From Bidens hawaiensis (Eukaryota; Streptophyta; Magnoliopsida; Asterales; Asteraceae), in NCBI GenBank assembly GCA_021521415.1, contig JAIQDT010014650.1, forward strand, positions 98,411 to 162,410: 64,000 bases of DNA, read 5' to 3'. A program made the position numbers and the translations under genes. Under the pieces are notes generated by a model. That model saw only the letters and a list, made by a program, of their open reading frames with translations, searched no databases and was not told the origin of the DNA. Position 1 is the first letter of the stretch, and each line of letters starts with the position of its first letter. Shown here one piece after another: positions 42,827-55,819 of the stretch.

Positions 42827-43870
42827 TGGGTCTCGTTTTGTATTGTAGTCTTTTGTATTTGCTTAAGATATCCACGATGTATTTTAGTTAGCTTGTCGGT
42901 TTCTTTTATGTATGTTTGGGTTCGAGGCCATGTATGTTGAGCCTATCGGGCCGATAATAATAAAATGAGGAATATGATACTTCTCCTATAAATAGAAAAG
43001 CATATCAATGCACTCCAAAACCTTTAAAGAAACATTATCTTATCCTCCCACCAAACTCCTCTCTATTCCCTCTTCTCTTTCCATTTCGAGTAATAGCCAC
43101 ACACAAATAAGATCCAAAAACTCGGTTCTCTACTAGTGATTTCCGCTAGATAGTAGCGAGATTGATCCTAAACTTAGTTGTTTGATCCGTTCATTTCGGT
43201 TCTACTAGTTGTAGTTCTTGGGTCATAACCTAGAATTTTGGTTTGTGTTTTGAAGACTTGTGTTCAAGTGTTAAAGTGGATCCACAGGTTCACTTGTTGT
43301 AGTTGTGTTTACAAGTTGAAATAATTGATACTAAAGTATTCGGGTTTGAAAGAAGTGTGTTCTTATGTTCTTAAAAGTGGTTGGATTCATGAAGATTATG
43401 GGGTTAAGCTTGAAAGTGTGTCTATAAGAACTACAAAGTGTTCATTATCACAAAATTACTTGACAGGATCCTAATGAACAATCATTTCAAAGAAAATAAA
43501 TTAGATGGATCTCACAACTTTACTCGGATCAATCCGTGTTGTTAGTTAGCATAAATCACTAACAACACTCGGATATCGGATCTTAATTTGAGAAAGATGA
43601 AGTGTTCGATGATAGTAAGTTTCTTTTATTTCCTTGAGGTGTTACGAAGAAATTGAAGATTTGGTTAGAGGGGTTAATTTACATTAGAATTCGTCCATCA
43701 AAAGAATTAAATTGAAGATTTGGTAAATAATCATGTTTAGGAAGAAAATAACTAAAACTGGTTATCATAATTCAACTTGCAGAGTAAGAAAACGAATTTG
43801 ATAAGTGAAATAAGTCCATGTTGTAGGTCCCAAAACAACCACGAACGGATTTTGCACTTGATACATATTT
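42827..43870 (+). mobile_element. Copia-like LTR and internal remnant, block 2
   Basis: Collinear with 6615-7692: TGGGTCTCGTTTTG start, TCCTATAAATAG TATA box near 42,990, and the LTR end region, although the CCTACA end and primer site seen at 6981-7003 are deleted here. It is interrupted at 43,876 by solo LTR 2 and resumes at 46,748. Confidence 0.6.
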
Positions 43871-43875
43871 CGAGA

Positions 43876-46742
43876 TGTAAGACCCTAACCCGTTTTTAAT
43901 AATTTTAGGCGTAAACATACGCTCGTTAGGACTTAAAAACCAGGTTTAATTAAAACTTTTACGGATGACGTGATAACATGACACAACATACATAACTAGC
44001 AATTAAAAATTTACAAATTTTATATTTATATGTTACGAAGACTATATTAGACTTTGTCTTCTAAAATGAATCATTATAGCGGAAGCTTGTTCGGTTCGGT
44101 TGTGTTCAGTTCATCAACAGCTTGACCATCAATCCATGTCCTTCAATTAAGTTATAACCTGTCATGGAAATTCGCCATAACAATTAGTCATACTACTTTA
44201 CTTCTACTTGTAATAAAAACAAGTTTACTTAACCCATTCATTAATACTTTCACTATCATTGTCTTTATACAAATTTTTCTTTTAAAACATTAAGAGGGGC
44301 TAAGTGTTCCCACTTAGTATATCCCCCCTTTTGTACTTTTATAATTGTCATTTTAGTATTTACAACCAAAAATTAGGATTTGCACGTTCATGCGGTTTTA
44401 AAATTACAGATTAAACACAACAAGCACGAACTCAGTAATTGTACACCGGCACCAGCAGCCCATGTACACCAATTTCCCGTTTCCCTGTTATCCTGTTACC
44501 CTTTTTCCGCTACAACCATATTGTAGCCGGTAACTTCATGATTCGTAAATCTAATCGTCACGACCCCGTTATTCATTTTTAAGTCAGTGTTTAAGCTAAC
44601 CTTTTCGTTTGACTCTTTATGCCTCAGACGACTAGGTAATATCAATGCACCCATACCATTGCCCGGCGGGCGTTTTGGTCATTTTTAACATTTATTGATA
44701 TCATGATTTAATTCACGTACCTGGCAGGGTCAAAGTTGTGACCCGTTATCAATACCTTGTAACTCTTTTTAGAGAACTCGACAATGCATTCTATTACCAT
44801 CATGCTTACCTGTAGGACAATTCTCAACAGGACAAGCATTATATGTTAACTTCAAATGGTGATAGTTTCACCATTTGACATGTATGACCCGTTCACGCAT
44901 ATACCCATTCCGGGTCTTTTTTTATATCTTAATCTTACAACGGGTTATTACCAAAATAGTGATTTAACACCAATTTACTCTTAGTACCCGTTTATAACTT
45001 GGTCTATAAACCACATCCGATAACCATTAAAATCCTTGTCCGATACACTAGGATTATTAGTTTTCAATTCTCATTTGACCCTTTTGGGCCAATTTGAACC
45101 AAGTCTCGAACATTAAAGATTACAACCCAATCCCGGGTTGTACCTTAATACCCCCAAACTATCCTTCTTGATTTTTCTTATTTCAATCTTTTGTTAGTCA
45201 TTTAAGCAATATTATAATTTGACAAGAAACTTTAGCTTATAAATTAAAGTGAACAAAGTCACTTACCTTGCTTTGCTAACTAGAACTCCCGTGCACTCCA
45301 TTAGCTTGTTTGACCCGTTTCATCCAAGCTTCCACCTATCTTGACAAGATCAAACTTTGTCCAATTTCCACAAGATTGTCGAGTTAGTCATTATATAACA
45401 TGACCACAAAATCCAATGGACTCATACATACCAATTTATCAAAACACTAGATTTTTGGTCAGTTTCACTTTAAAAAGTCAAACTGCTCATAGGTATGTAT
45501 ATTCTCCAATCATTACATACAATGGTGTAAATACCAATACAAACCATTTGCAAGTCGTTTAGACACTTTAAGTATGTCACATGAAGTTTTATTAGTTCTA
45601 AACAATCAATGCATTATGCCTAATGCAAGTATATTGTGTTTTCTCGATTACTAATTAATATCTTTATTAATGTGCAGCGATTTCCTATATCGCTGCTGTA
45701 ATCAGCCATTTTGGCCCATGTAACATCCGAACTGGTTCAACATGTTCAAAGATGGATCGTAGGGGACTCAAATACCTTTTCAAGCATATAAAGCACACCC
45801 TCTAACTATTTTCTATGATTTTATATGTTTTTTACAAAATCAGGATAGAAGCATAAATATTCCAAGTCAGCATGTTTTATATCCTGACCAGTCACTTTGG
45901 TCTACTGTTTTGGACAACTTCCGATTCTATTTAGACTTTCATGATGAAATATGAATTGAAAATAGACACATAGACCTTTCCAACGATATAAGGTCCGTCC
46001 TCTAACTCTTAACGACGAGTGAGATACGCGCTCTGCAAATTAACTATTTAAATCTGTCAAAAGTGACGGATTTCATACTATATTGCACGATTCAAGTTTC
46101 ATGTGAGCATTTCATCAAACACTTGGTGTGTGGTCAATAACATAGCCTTAAACATAAGTGTCTTAAACATAAATGACCATGTTCCTCATCCAAATTCTAT
46201 TATTCAACATCAACAAGTTTAAACCACACAATTTCATTTAGTCTAGCAATAATCTTAACATTTAAAGGTAGACTAATCATAATTATACAAGTTATATATG
46301 GTGATTCTAACACATATACATGCTCAATTTCATGTTATTCAACATAACTAGTTTTCTCCCAATCTTGAAATTATTCACAATTGAAGATATTTGAGCATAT
46401 CGTATGTTCACCAAGTTGAGTTGAGCACAACCTTGCTCACATGCATAGTTTCATTATCCAATTTGAAGAATTTGAAGAACTAGGTTTCTCCCATATTGTT
46501 CTCCCTGATGATCGACACACAGTGTTTTAACTTATTTTTTCTTTTAATGCTTATTCTTTCCAACTTGACAACTTCAACCCCTCATGAATAATAAATTATC
46601 TAGTTTAAGACATTTTGAAATATATAAACATTTCACCATTATTAACTTAAGTACTAACTAAGTTGAGTATTATCCTAGTTACGTGTTTCAAACTTTTCAT
46701 GTTTCATACTCGACTCGATTAATAATATTTTGGGGTGTTACA
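43876..46742. mobile_element. Solo LTR 2 (2,867 bp), TSD CGAGA
   Basis: It begins TGTAAGACCCTAACCCG and ends GGGGTGTTACA, with CGAGA at 43,871-43,875 and 46,743-46,747. The empty site is present at about 7,693 (TGAGA, one base different). There is no internal coding region or second LTR. It shares TGT..ACA style with solo LTRs 1 and 3 but is a different family. Otherwise it is AT-rich non-coding DNA with no genes. Confidence 0.88.
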
Positions 46743-46747
46743 CGAGA

Positions 46748-47204
46748 CGTGTGTGGTAAATCAAACTACCAAACATAAATATAAATATAAAGATAAGATA
46801 TAGATGAACGATCTCGTTGTCAGTTAAAAGATTTGATAAGTAAAATAAAGAGCCGACCCACCCAAGGAGAGCTCCCTTGGGTGGATGATTTAAACCTTAC
46901 CAAACACACACTAAAATGCAAACAATAAAGACATATTTATAGCAAAACACATGCTATCTAGAAACTTTCTCCCAGTTGAAGCTAAACGCGTGCACCGAAG
47001 ATCTCGTCTCGTATCCGAATTTCTCGCCCACATTACTTATTAACGTGACCATTAATATATAACCGGTTTCGTAATTTGATATCGCAAATCATAGCTCTTT
47101 GGCCTTACACATGTTCATGCTTTAATGAATAATATAAAACAAACACATTTTGAAGGACTCTGGCCGATCAATAAAAGTGTCAGCCAAGTTTATCCCAAGT
47201 AATA
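46748..47204. other. Copia-like remnant continued and block-2 flank
   Basis: Matches 7,698-7,945 and then 10,105-10,293 with only small differences. No gene is seen. Confidence 0.6.
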
Positions 47205-48315
47205 AACATATTAAAAAAAATAAACGTCTTAATTTGTAATTGTACATGTCTCTCTCATTATATATAGTATAGATATAGATATATAAGAATTTGAAGATGA
47301 AAAGCACGTTAATGAAGACAAAAACACAAGTAACCTGGAATTAAAATTAAATAAATTAATTAACTTATAGTAGACAATTATGCGTTACCCAAAAATTCAT
47401 TGAGGTTAGTGGACTTTTAATGTTACACATATGCATCTGATTCAAGTACACATATGTATTTGCAAGGATATAATATATGTATTTAACTCAGATACGACTT
47501 CAAAAAATTGATATAAGAAAAGAATAAAATACTTAAACTTGTTACAGGTATATATTAGCAAGATACGTATGTATATATTCTAGTGTATGTTCTCATGATT
47601 TTCATGATCCAAGAATTGGAATTTATTAGTAGGTAGACATTATTCTAATATATATATATGTATTCTACATGGATACATATATGTATACTATTGATTTTCT
47701 TCATTTGCTGTTATATAAAATATTTATATGAAAGCATGGCTAATTCATCTAACCATGAATCATTCCATGGTTTATTATTCTACATATTAAATAAAATAAT
47801 AATCCCAAAAATTATGAACCGTACAAGATCACAAAACTCATAACCAACTAAACAAGTCAGGATGGATTAGGCCAGCATATATGTTCTAGCGGCCATAACC
47901 AATTAAACAAGCCTTCGGGCTCCTTGGAGGATTTTCTAACGGCCATCCCCATTGAAGGATTGGTCAACGTATGTTGGGATTGAAGTACCGGGTTATACTT
48001 AAGTACCGGGTAATAACTTTTAAACTTGTCAAACAATGCTTAATCAATCCCAAATCACGAATATTGAGCCCCAAGAAAAGTAATCTAGTATACCATAATG
48101 TCTATGTTCATTCCCCACTAATTCCCTGATAATATTGATCAAAAGCATCGATTTTGGTCATTTATGCATAATTTGGTTTTCTTAATCGATTAAATGCTTA
48201 ATTAAACCCTCTAAAATATGTATTACTCATCATAATACTTCCCCTAAACCCTAAAGCACATGCCTCAGCCGTCATCAAACTTTTCCCACGATCGAATTCC
48301 CTACTTCAACCATCC

Positions 48316-49762
48316 TGTAACATCCCGAAATTTCTAGAATAATATTTAATATATTATTTGCGTCGGGTGAAATAAATGAGTCAGTGGAACGATAATAATA
48401 ATAATAGAATATAAAAGAGTAAGTAGGCTAATTAGATGAGATTAGTTATGGACCGAAAAGAGGAGCGAGATTAGTTATGCCTTAGGTCCATGGGCTTAAG
48501 GGAATATAAATACCCCTTAAACCCTAATCCCTTCCATTTCCACCCATCTTATCCATCTTATTCTCTACACACTCAAAAACACACACACTACACTCATTAT
48601 TAGCGGCCGAGAGAAAGAAAGAGAAGAGGAGCGAGATCGAACGTTGAATGTTAATAGACATTTCATATACAAGATAGATACAAGGTTTAAGGATCATAAC
48701 CAAGTTAACCGAGACCAAACGAACACATAAAGTTAGTCGTGTACAACTCAAAAAAGGAATAACAATTAACGGTGAACGTAACCGTGTTCAGGTGAGTTTC
48801 TAGCCCCATTTCCTTGTTATGTTTCCGGGGCTGTGTGCATACTCAATGTGATTAGTTAATACACTTACCTTAAGTGGTAAGTGTATGCGATATATGATAT
48901 GTGATAGTTATGAATGATTGCTTGTCGGTACGTGAACGATCTTCGGATATTGCGCGTATCTTCAAGGAGTATGATTGTTAAATGAATGTTTGACGAGGCG
49001 TGAACGATCTTCGGATATTGCACGTGTCGGCAAAGGAAATGAACTCTAAGTGATTATAAGTGTGTGAATGTTATGGTGTGACTTGTTTATTATATAAATG
49101 ATAAACTGATAGGAAGTGTGTTGTAGACAAGTAGATGTAGAGTGTGATAGAAAAAGTAAGCGGTCTACTAAGGGTGTTAGTGGCATGGAGATAGTACGTG
49201 GTAGGGTAAGCCTATACGTTCCTTCGTTATCGAAGTGGCATAACGTAAGTACGTAGTAGGGCAAGCCTATACGTGCGTTCGTTAATAAGTGGCATAACGA
49301 GAGAACGTGGGAGGGCAAGCCTCTACGTACTCCCTTAAACAAGTGGCTAAGACGTAAGTGACATGTAAGTGGTTAAGAGGTAAGGTAAGCGGTATAGATA
49401 GTGGACTATGTGTCTTTGGATACGTATATAATTGCACGTAATGGTTGTATGTAAGTTGCTTGATTAACTAGAACTCACTCAGCGTAGCTGACTTTTTAGT
49501 ATGCACGCAGGTGAGTAGACTGAGGAGCTAGCATGAGGATGGCACGTGGCATGAATTGAACGGCTGGCATCTGAAGATGGAAGAAATGATGTTTTAAATG
49601 TGATGTTTTATGTTATGGTTTTAAAGAGAAGATTTAATGTTTTGTAACGAATAATTGAAGTTTTATTTATTCCGCGAAAGTTTTAATTAACTCTGATTTG
49701 TAAGAACTGCGTTTATGAGTAAATCCGACGTTAAAGTGAAGCACCGGGATCAAGGCCTTACA
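48316..49762. mobile_element. Solo LTR 3 (1,447 bp), TSD CATCC/CATCT
   Basis: It begins TGTAACATCCCGAAATT and ends AAGGCCTTACA. The flanks are CATCC (48,311-48,315) and CATCT (49,763-49,767); the empty site at 20,835 reads CATCT, so the left copy has mutated once. It has no coding region. The start is typical of chromovirus-like LTRs (inference). Confidence 0.85.
49194..49350. repeat. Tandem repeat of about 55 bp x 3 in solo LTR 3
   Basis: Units begin GTACGTGGTAGGG (49,194), GTACGTAGTAGGG (49,249) and GAACGTGGGAGGG (49,303). Each contains CAAGCCTATACG-like and AAGTGGCATAACG-like parts. Confidence 0.8.
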
Positions 49763-50447
49763 CATCTTAATCTTCATTAATTTAACAAGCTTGTTCAAGG
49801 TTTGTTGACTTTGAAGTTCAAGACATCATTGACCACGATTTCCTCATAGTTCTTTTTCTCGTTTGGGTAAGTTGTATTTGTAATTTAATATATTTTTAAT
49901 CAATAAACAAAAGCCCTCAATCTATTTCATTGATTTAGGGAGTTTCATTGGTTAATTTGATCTCGACCCGTTATGGGTGTTTTAGTCAAGTTTAATTGAT
50001 TTGTTAATATCTCTATCTTCTTTAGGAACTAGCTTTCGGTCCAGAAGACTTTTTTGTTCAAAATCAAATTTTGAGTGTACTTGCCAAAACCCAACTCCCG
50101 AATCGCTGTTAGGATTCTGGTCAGTACCGGCTCACTTATTTATTAAAAATATCATAACCGGAGTTCTATACATATGTTGGGATTGAATCTAGCGGATATG
50201 TTCAGTTTTTACTCTACATTTATTTTGTATAAGTCTAAGTTCTGTTTGGATCAGAATACTTGTTGCAATAACCTTGCATGTTTATTTTATCTCTCGGTTT
50301 ACTCGCTTAATCATCAAGGTGAGTAATCACTCCCCTATTTTACTATTTTTAATGCTTTTGAGGACATTATGCATATCAAATCTTATTTTTCATACTACAT
50401 ATATTCCATACTAGCAAATCATTATTATTGTGGTGTTGATCAATTAA

Positions 50448-51225
50448 GGGGCTGTTTGGCAAACCTCTGAATAAATAAGCGTTGAATGGGTAAGAGTCTG
50501 AATGGATGATCTGAACCAGTAAGAACCGAATGAAGTGTATTTGTTTGGTTAGACATCTGAATAACTGTGTAAAATGACTATTTTACCCATTTACGTAGAT
50601 TTGGTATCATTCAAAATATCTAAAGTATTTTAAACAAACTATATTTAGATTCATTATTGAAAAAAGTTATTAATGTGTTTTTCAATTCTCTAAACAAAAT
50701 ACCAGATATTAAAATCTAAAATATTATAAATAAAAGTTAAAAAATTCTAAATTAACAATTCTTATGAGTTGTCGTCTTCTACTCTTGTGTCTCTCTTTTC
50801 CCAAATAAACCTAACTTACTCCATCTTCAATATTTCATTACCATCTCCATTAAAAACCACCGTTCGAATCGCGGTGGGAGTTTGTTCAAGATTCGTTGCA
50901 ATTTGGCCGGTGAAGTTGCCTTTGGCATGGTCGACCTTGGCACAACCGCTACATCCAAGGAGTTTTCCAATGTTCTACTCCATGGTGGTGGTGTGCGTCA
51001 GACACTAGCTAGCATAGTAGAAGATAAGGGTGTGCGACTACTTGAGGATGAACTACGGAGGGGTAATTTGGCCTTTATTCCATTCAGCATCTATTTCACG
51101 CTGAGCCATTCAGAGGGTAATTGTCTGACTGAATCAGACCCAAGAGTTGAACCAACGCTCCGAATTTGACCGGTTCAGACGTTTACCTCTTAATGGGTCA
51201 GATTCAGACCATACCAAACAACACC
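50448..51225. mobile_element. PIF/Harbinger-type element with an exon-like insert
   Basis: The ends are GGGGCTGTTTGGCAAACC and, inverted, GGTGTTGTTTGGTATGG, flanked by TAA (50,445-50,447 and 51,226-51,228). The empty site is at 21,511. Subterminal GTCTGAAT repeats occur at both ends. The middle (about 50,770-51,070) has a coding look: one frame reads GMVDLGTTATSKEFSNVLL and VRQTLASIVEDKGVRLLEDE. I do not recognise that protein. No transposase is present. Confidence 0.85.
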
Positions 51226-51860
51226 TAAATGTTTATTTGCTAATTGCTTACCTGCTTATCTGTTTAATTCTAGCAAGTCACGATTCAAGCAAGTCGTCAT
51301 AGTAGCCTTAGCCCGTTTGCGAGTCATGGTCAACTGACACCAATTATTTGTTTTTATTTAATTATTGATACTCATGATATTGATTTGCAGTTTTTATCTC
51401 ATATTATATTTACTGTTGAAAACTGTTGATTTTCTCACTCAACCTCGTGTTGACAAAATATATATATTTTTACGCATATTGCAGGTTAATCTTTAGTTTG
51501 AAGTGAATATAGAAGATCACATAGATTGGATTTAGGTTATATATTAAAAGGCAACTAGTTTGATTTATTTGTTTTTGGATTTATTTGTAACAAGTTGAGA
51601 CGATGTGTACTTGATTGAATTTAAATAAATAAATTTGATATTATCACATTTAAATTGTATGATAGTATCTGTGAGCTGTGAACAATCAGTCACTGCCCCG
51701 GTATTTCCGCCTTAGGTTAGGTGTAACATTAGTGGTGGTCAGTTGGTGGTAGTGGTGTTTGTCAGGTGATGGTGTAAAGAGAGTAGGGTGAAAGATAAAT
51801 GAAATTGAAAAAACAAAGTGTTAATAAATGATTTTGGTGGAATGAGACTCTTTATGAATA

Positions 51861-52387
51861 ACTAGCGAAAGTGTATGCGCGTTGCTACGGGTTCGCGCAA
51901 ATTTTTCCCTTGTATTGAGTTGCAGTGTCTGGTGTGCTGCGTAAAGGGTTATTAGTGAGAGCGTGTTGTCGCATGTGCATATGGTTTGTTAATTTTTTTT
52001 ATGTGGGGTGCGCACTAAAATATTGACCTATGCATATATATTGGATGTATCTTGTTTTGTGAAATATTTGTTAAGGAAGTATGTTTATGGGTTTAGTGAT
52101 TATTAAGCAACATACAGGATTGAATGCGTCCTAACGGTTGGTGACGACAGCAATCTCATATAGTGTTGGTGTGCCATTAATCAAATCATGTTTAACAATG
52201 TTAGAATTAATATGAGGTTGAAAAGACGTCCAAATTAGTATACATGAGGTGAGAAGTCCAATGATAGAAAAATAATATATAACGTGCAAATAATGCAACA
52301 TAAATGACCTCACAATTCATGCATGTTTTTGTTTTCAATGTTAACATAAACCACCCGGCGTACATTAAACATGGGAAGAAAGTGACA
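51861..52387. other. Unassigned DNA
   Basis: No gene is seen. The sequence GCGCGTTGCTACGGGTTCGCGC at about 51,878 resembles element-end sequence common in plant repeats, but I cannot assign it. Confidence 0.4.
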
Positions 52388-53480
52388 TCATATAGCCAGT
52401 GCAATAATGGTTTCCAAGTACACGACACCTACACCACCATCAAGTGAGTTGACGCTGTGGAAATATTGAAGGGGTCTCATATCAGTATCGATTTCATAAA
52501 GTGTCCATGAGTTACTCATGACAAACCACTTCCCATTTGTCATGTAGTGTGTGATTGAGCACCATAAACGCTCTGGCATAGGAGGGATGGGAGGAGGGGT
52601 GTAGAGATTGATCCAATGGTCTTGTCTTAGGGTCCATAGCTGGAGCGTCCGATTCTGTTGGCCATTTGTAACATTCATGTAAAGATCATCTTGAAAAGTA
52701 AGCATGTTGGTTTCGAGAACACTAATTGTTTGGACTGGTGGGAACTTTAGCTTTGTCACATGCCTAGAGAAGGCATCGAATGCAATGACGACATTTTTAC
52801 CTTGTATCATGGGTTGGGTAATTGTGTAGTACATGGTCATACCACATTGAGTCCCTATGGACCAACAGAATTTGCGTTGTAGGTACTCTAATTTTGCTGG
52901 AAATGGTATTTCCGACCAAGATGCAAGTAAGCGGGAGTATACATGGGCTTCGAAGGCATTTGATTTTCGGATCACATGCATGACTTTGTAGTCGTTCAAA
53001 TGGTCCTTGAACAAAGCAACTGTATCTGTGGAGTCTACAAATATGCCTCGGCCAGTAGAGTTTGATAATGTCTTGTAGGCAGTAGTGGTTGGATTCCACA
53101 AGAACAATTCATGTGTATCATGTACCCAAGCACATAAGAGAACATCCATGTGTGAGAGGATAGAGATGCATGTAATATCCGGGTAGAATGGGCATCCGAT
53201 GGGTTTACCTGGCCGTATTCACCGGTGGTGAGGTTAATTGGATGAACAGTTCCAATGAGGCGATGGATCAGAAGTATTTTTGGTTACTCGGAAGAAGTGA
53301 TCGATACGAATGGAGCTTTTCAAAATTTCGGGTTGATAATAAGTCGTGCCATTCCTTGCATACAACCTTAAACTGGCCAACGACTTTTGCCGGTAGTCTT
53401 GTGAGTATCTCAAGAACAACTGCGTCTGGAGACATCGTAAACACGAGGTGGGAGGCTTTCATGGAGCCTTGAACCGGCAT
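52388..53480 (-). pseudogene. F-box protein gene with F-box-associated domain, two frameshifts
   Basis: The ATG at 53,480 opens a frame with an F-box: MSPDAVVLEILTRLPAKVVG, FKVVCKEWHDLL. F-box proteins bind SKP1 and select targets for ubiquitination. The C-terminal part (53,149-52,388) is one 253-codon frame with MDVLLCAWVHDTHELFLWNP, a typical F-box-associated repeat, then WSEIPFPAKLEYL and GKWFVMSNSWTLYEIDTDM. Between them the sense passes through the third frame (LIGTVHPINLTTGEYGQ) and back, so there are two frameshifts, near 53,271 and 53,205. No intron fits. It is a pseudogene unless the sequence has errors. Length (about 360 residues) suits the family. Confidence 0.8.
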
Positions 53481-54980
53481 ATCTAAGTAGGATAAGAAAC
53501 CAATTTATCATTTTTGGAGTGGTCTGCTACAAGTTATATGAGTGAAATTGGGTAAAGAAAGGTTATGCAAAAAAATACTAAATAAAAAGATGTTGGATGA
53601 TCAAACGTGTCGTATTCACACCAAAAAATTAATATCGATAACACCAAATAAATTGCAATGTATGATATCATACTTAGAACAGTTCAAATTAAGTAAAAAG
53701 ATTAAAAAATTAAAGAGTTTATGAATCTTTAAAAAGAAATGAAGCTTGACTTTTGCTTAGAAATCTAAAAACGATTTCAACAAACTAAATTTAGCTAACT
53801 TTTAAAAGAAGCTTAGTCGGCCATCTTTTTGTCCGCAATTTCATGTTGGATTGCACAACCATGAAGACGATAGGTTGCTAGGGTCCATTTTAAAATAAAT
53901 ATAAATGTTATTTATTGAAATCATTTTTATTTATCTAACTGCAATTCAACATTCTTTTCCTATTAAAAACTCATAAGCTCTTCAATTTATTGAACTTTTT
54001 TACTTAATCAAAAAATCAAAACTTTTTAAATTTTCATTCTTTTTATTTCACACCTGACTTAGTGAATTATAAATCAAGTCGAATAAAGTAGTTAATTCTG
54101 TCATTATTATTTGTTATAAATTAGTGTTTCAGAAAAATCTAGGTCATACATATAAGCTGGTAAGATTTTTGTTAAAAATTGCCCAAAAGTGTGTAAAAAT
54201 CGACAAACTGTTTAAAAAAGATAATGCGAACAAACCACCAATTGCAAATGGCTGCTCAATAATTGTTCTACCAAGAGGAATGCCATAAATTTTCCCACCT
54301 TCATATTTATCCCATCCTCTAACAATTATACCGGTTTACAATATTATATGAGTCAATTTTTTTTTAAAAAAAAACCAAGACTATCACCTTAAAAAATAAT
54401 GAAGTGATAATTATCAAGTTTATCACCTTTTGCAGTTTCTTCGGCATGAATTTCTTAACATTGGGAAGTCACATGCTGAAAGATTGATTGGTACAAAATT
54501 CACTCTACACTTATATAATAATATGCAACTATGTAGTTAGTCAGCGTAGAAGCTATGTGATAATCTGTTCATCTATAAACATTTTCACACTTCAGACATA
54601 ATAATTTATGTTTATAAAAGAAAATTGCTATCTGACATAAAGATCTTCTTTCATAACATTGTTGACATAAAGAAAATTGCTATCTTCTTTCATATATTGT
54701 TGCCCACATTTCATTGCCAACATCTCATCAAGCAACAATGCAGCACCACAATTTTGATTGTCACATATTCCAAACAATCCTACTCCATCTCCAGTTACAA
54801 CCCAGCAATAGTGCGCCGCCGTCGTCGCAGTAATGATCAAAAGACACAAAATGTTCATGACGTCGATCTCATCAATTTTATAAATGTTTATTGATTCAAA
54901 TATGCTCAATATTTGTTAAGTATTAATATTATTAATTCTCTTAGGATTTTAAAATTTGCTTTTCTCTCACACACTCTCAA
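53481..54980. other. Unassigned AT-rich DNA
   Basis: No gene is seen. 54,870-54,975 matches 24,150-24,265. Confidence 0.5.
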
Positions 54981-55005
54981 ACATATATATATATATATAT
55001 ATATA

Positions 55006-55530
55006 TGGTAAGGATCTTAAGAGAACCCTTTACAAATTGAGAACTTTGAGAACCATTTTGGATCATTAAAAACACATTTAAAAAAATCATAAAACAAAAA
55101 ATAACAAAAATTTTAAAAAAGTAAAAAAACCAAAATTCTTATATTTTATTCCGGTTTTGTTAAAAAAACAAAAAAAATAAAAAAAACGTCATATTATATA
55201 CATATGTATAATTTCATTTAATCTTTAGTTACGTAATATACACATATGTACAGTATCATTTATCGTAAATTATACACATGTGTATAAAAAACATGTAAAT
55301 ATACATATATGTATATATTATACATATGTGTATATAATTTAGCTAAACCAAGTTTTTATTTTATTTTATTTTTTTATGAAACCGGAATGTTAAAATAAGA
55401 AATTTGGTTTTTTTACTTTTACATTTTTGTGTTTTTTTTTATTTTATGATTTTTTTATTTTTGGGTTTTTTGTGGTTCAAAATGGTTCTCATAGTTCTCA
55501 ATTTCAAAAAAGTTATCTCATGATCCTGAT
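55006..55530. mobile_element. MITE with about 150 bp terminal inverted repeats
   Basis: The arms pair across the element: the left has TTGAGAACTTTGAGAACCA, AAAAAACCAAA and TTCCGGTTTT; the right carries the inverse of each. The centre is rich in the palindrome ACATATGT. (TA)n runs lie at both ends (54,983-55,006 and 55,541-55,573). Superfamily is unknown. Confidence 0.75.
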
Positions 55531-55536
55531 CCTATA

Positions 55537-55575
<39 letters not shown>

Positions 55576-55781
55576 GTGAGTTATAATAAAAAGAAATAGT
55601 TTTCTAGGAAAAGTAAGAATAAATATAGGCCATTGGATCTAGAATCTAGTGGTTGAGATTAGTAGTTTTCAAAATACCAAATAGTTTCCTAGGATTGAGG
55701 ATTTATGCTACATAGTTTCCTAACTCTAAATTTTATGTCCTTCCAACTTTTCCTACAAAACTATGAATTTTTATTTTAACC

Positions 55782-55809
<28 letters not shown>

Positions 55810-55819
<10 letters not shown>

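Larger units (their letters stand above)
47205..51860. repeat. Paralogous segment of 18,755-22,080, with two later insertions
   Basis: Outside solo LTR 3 and the Harbinger element the sequence follows 18,755-18,805 and 19,610-22,080. Its right part is an LTR relic in minus orientation ending at 51,728 with TGTTACACCTAACC on the minus strand, homologous to solo LTR 1. No host gene is present. Confidence 0.7.
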
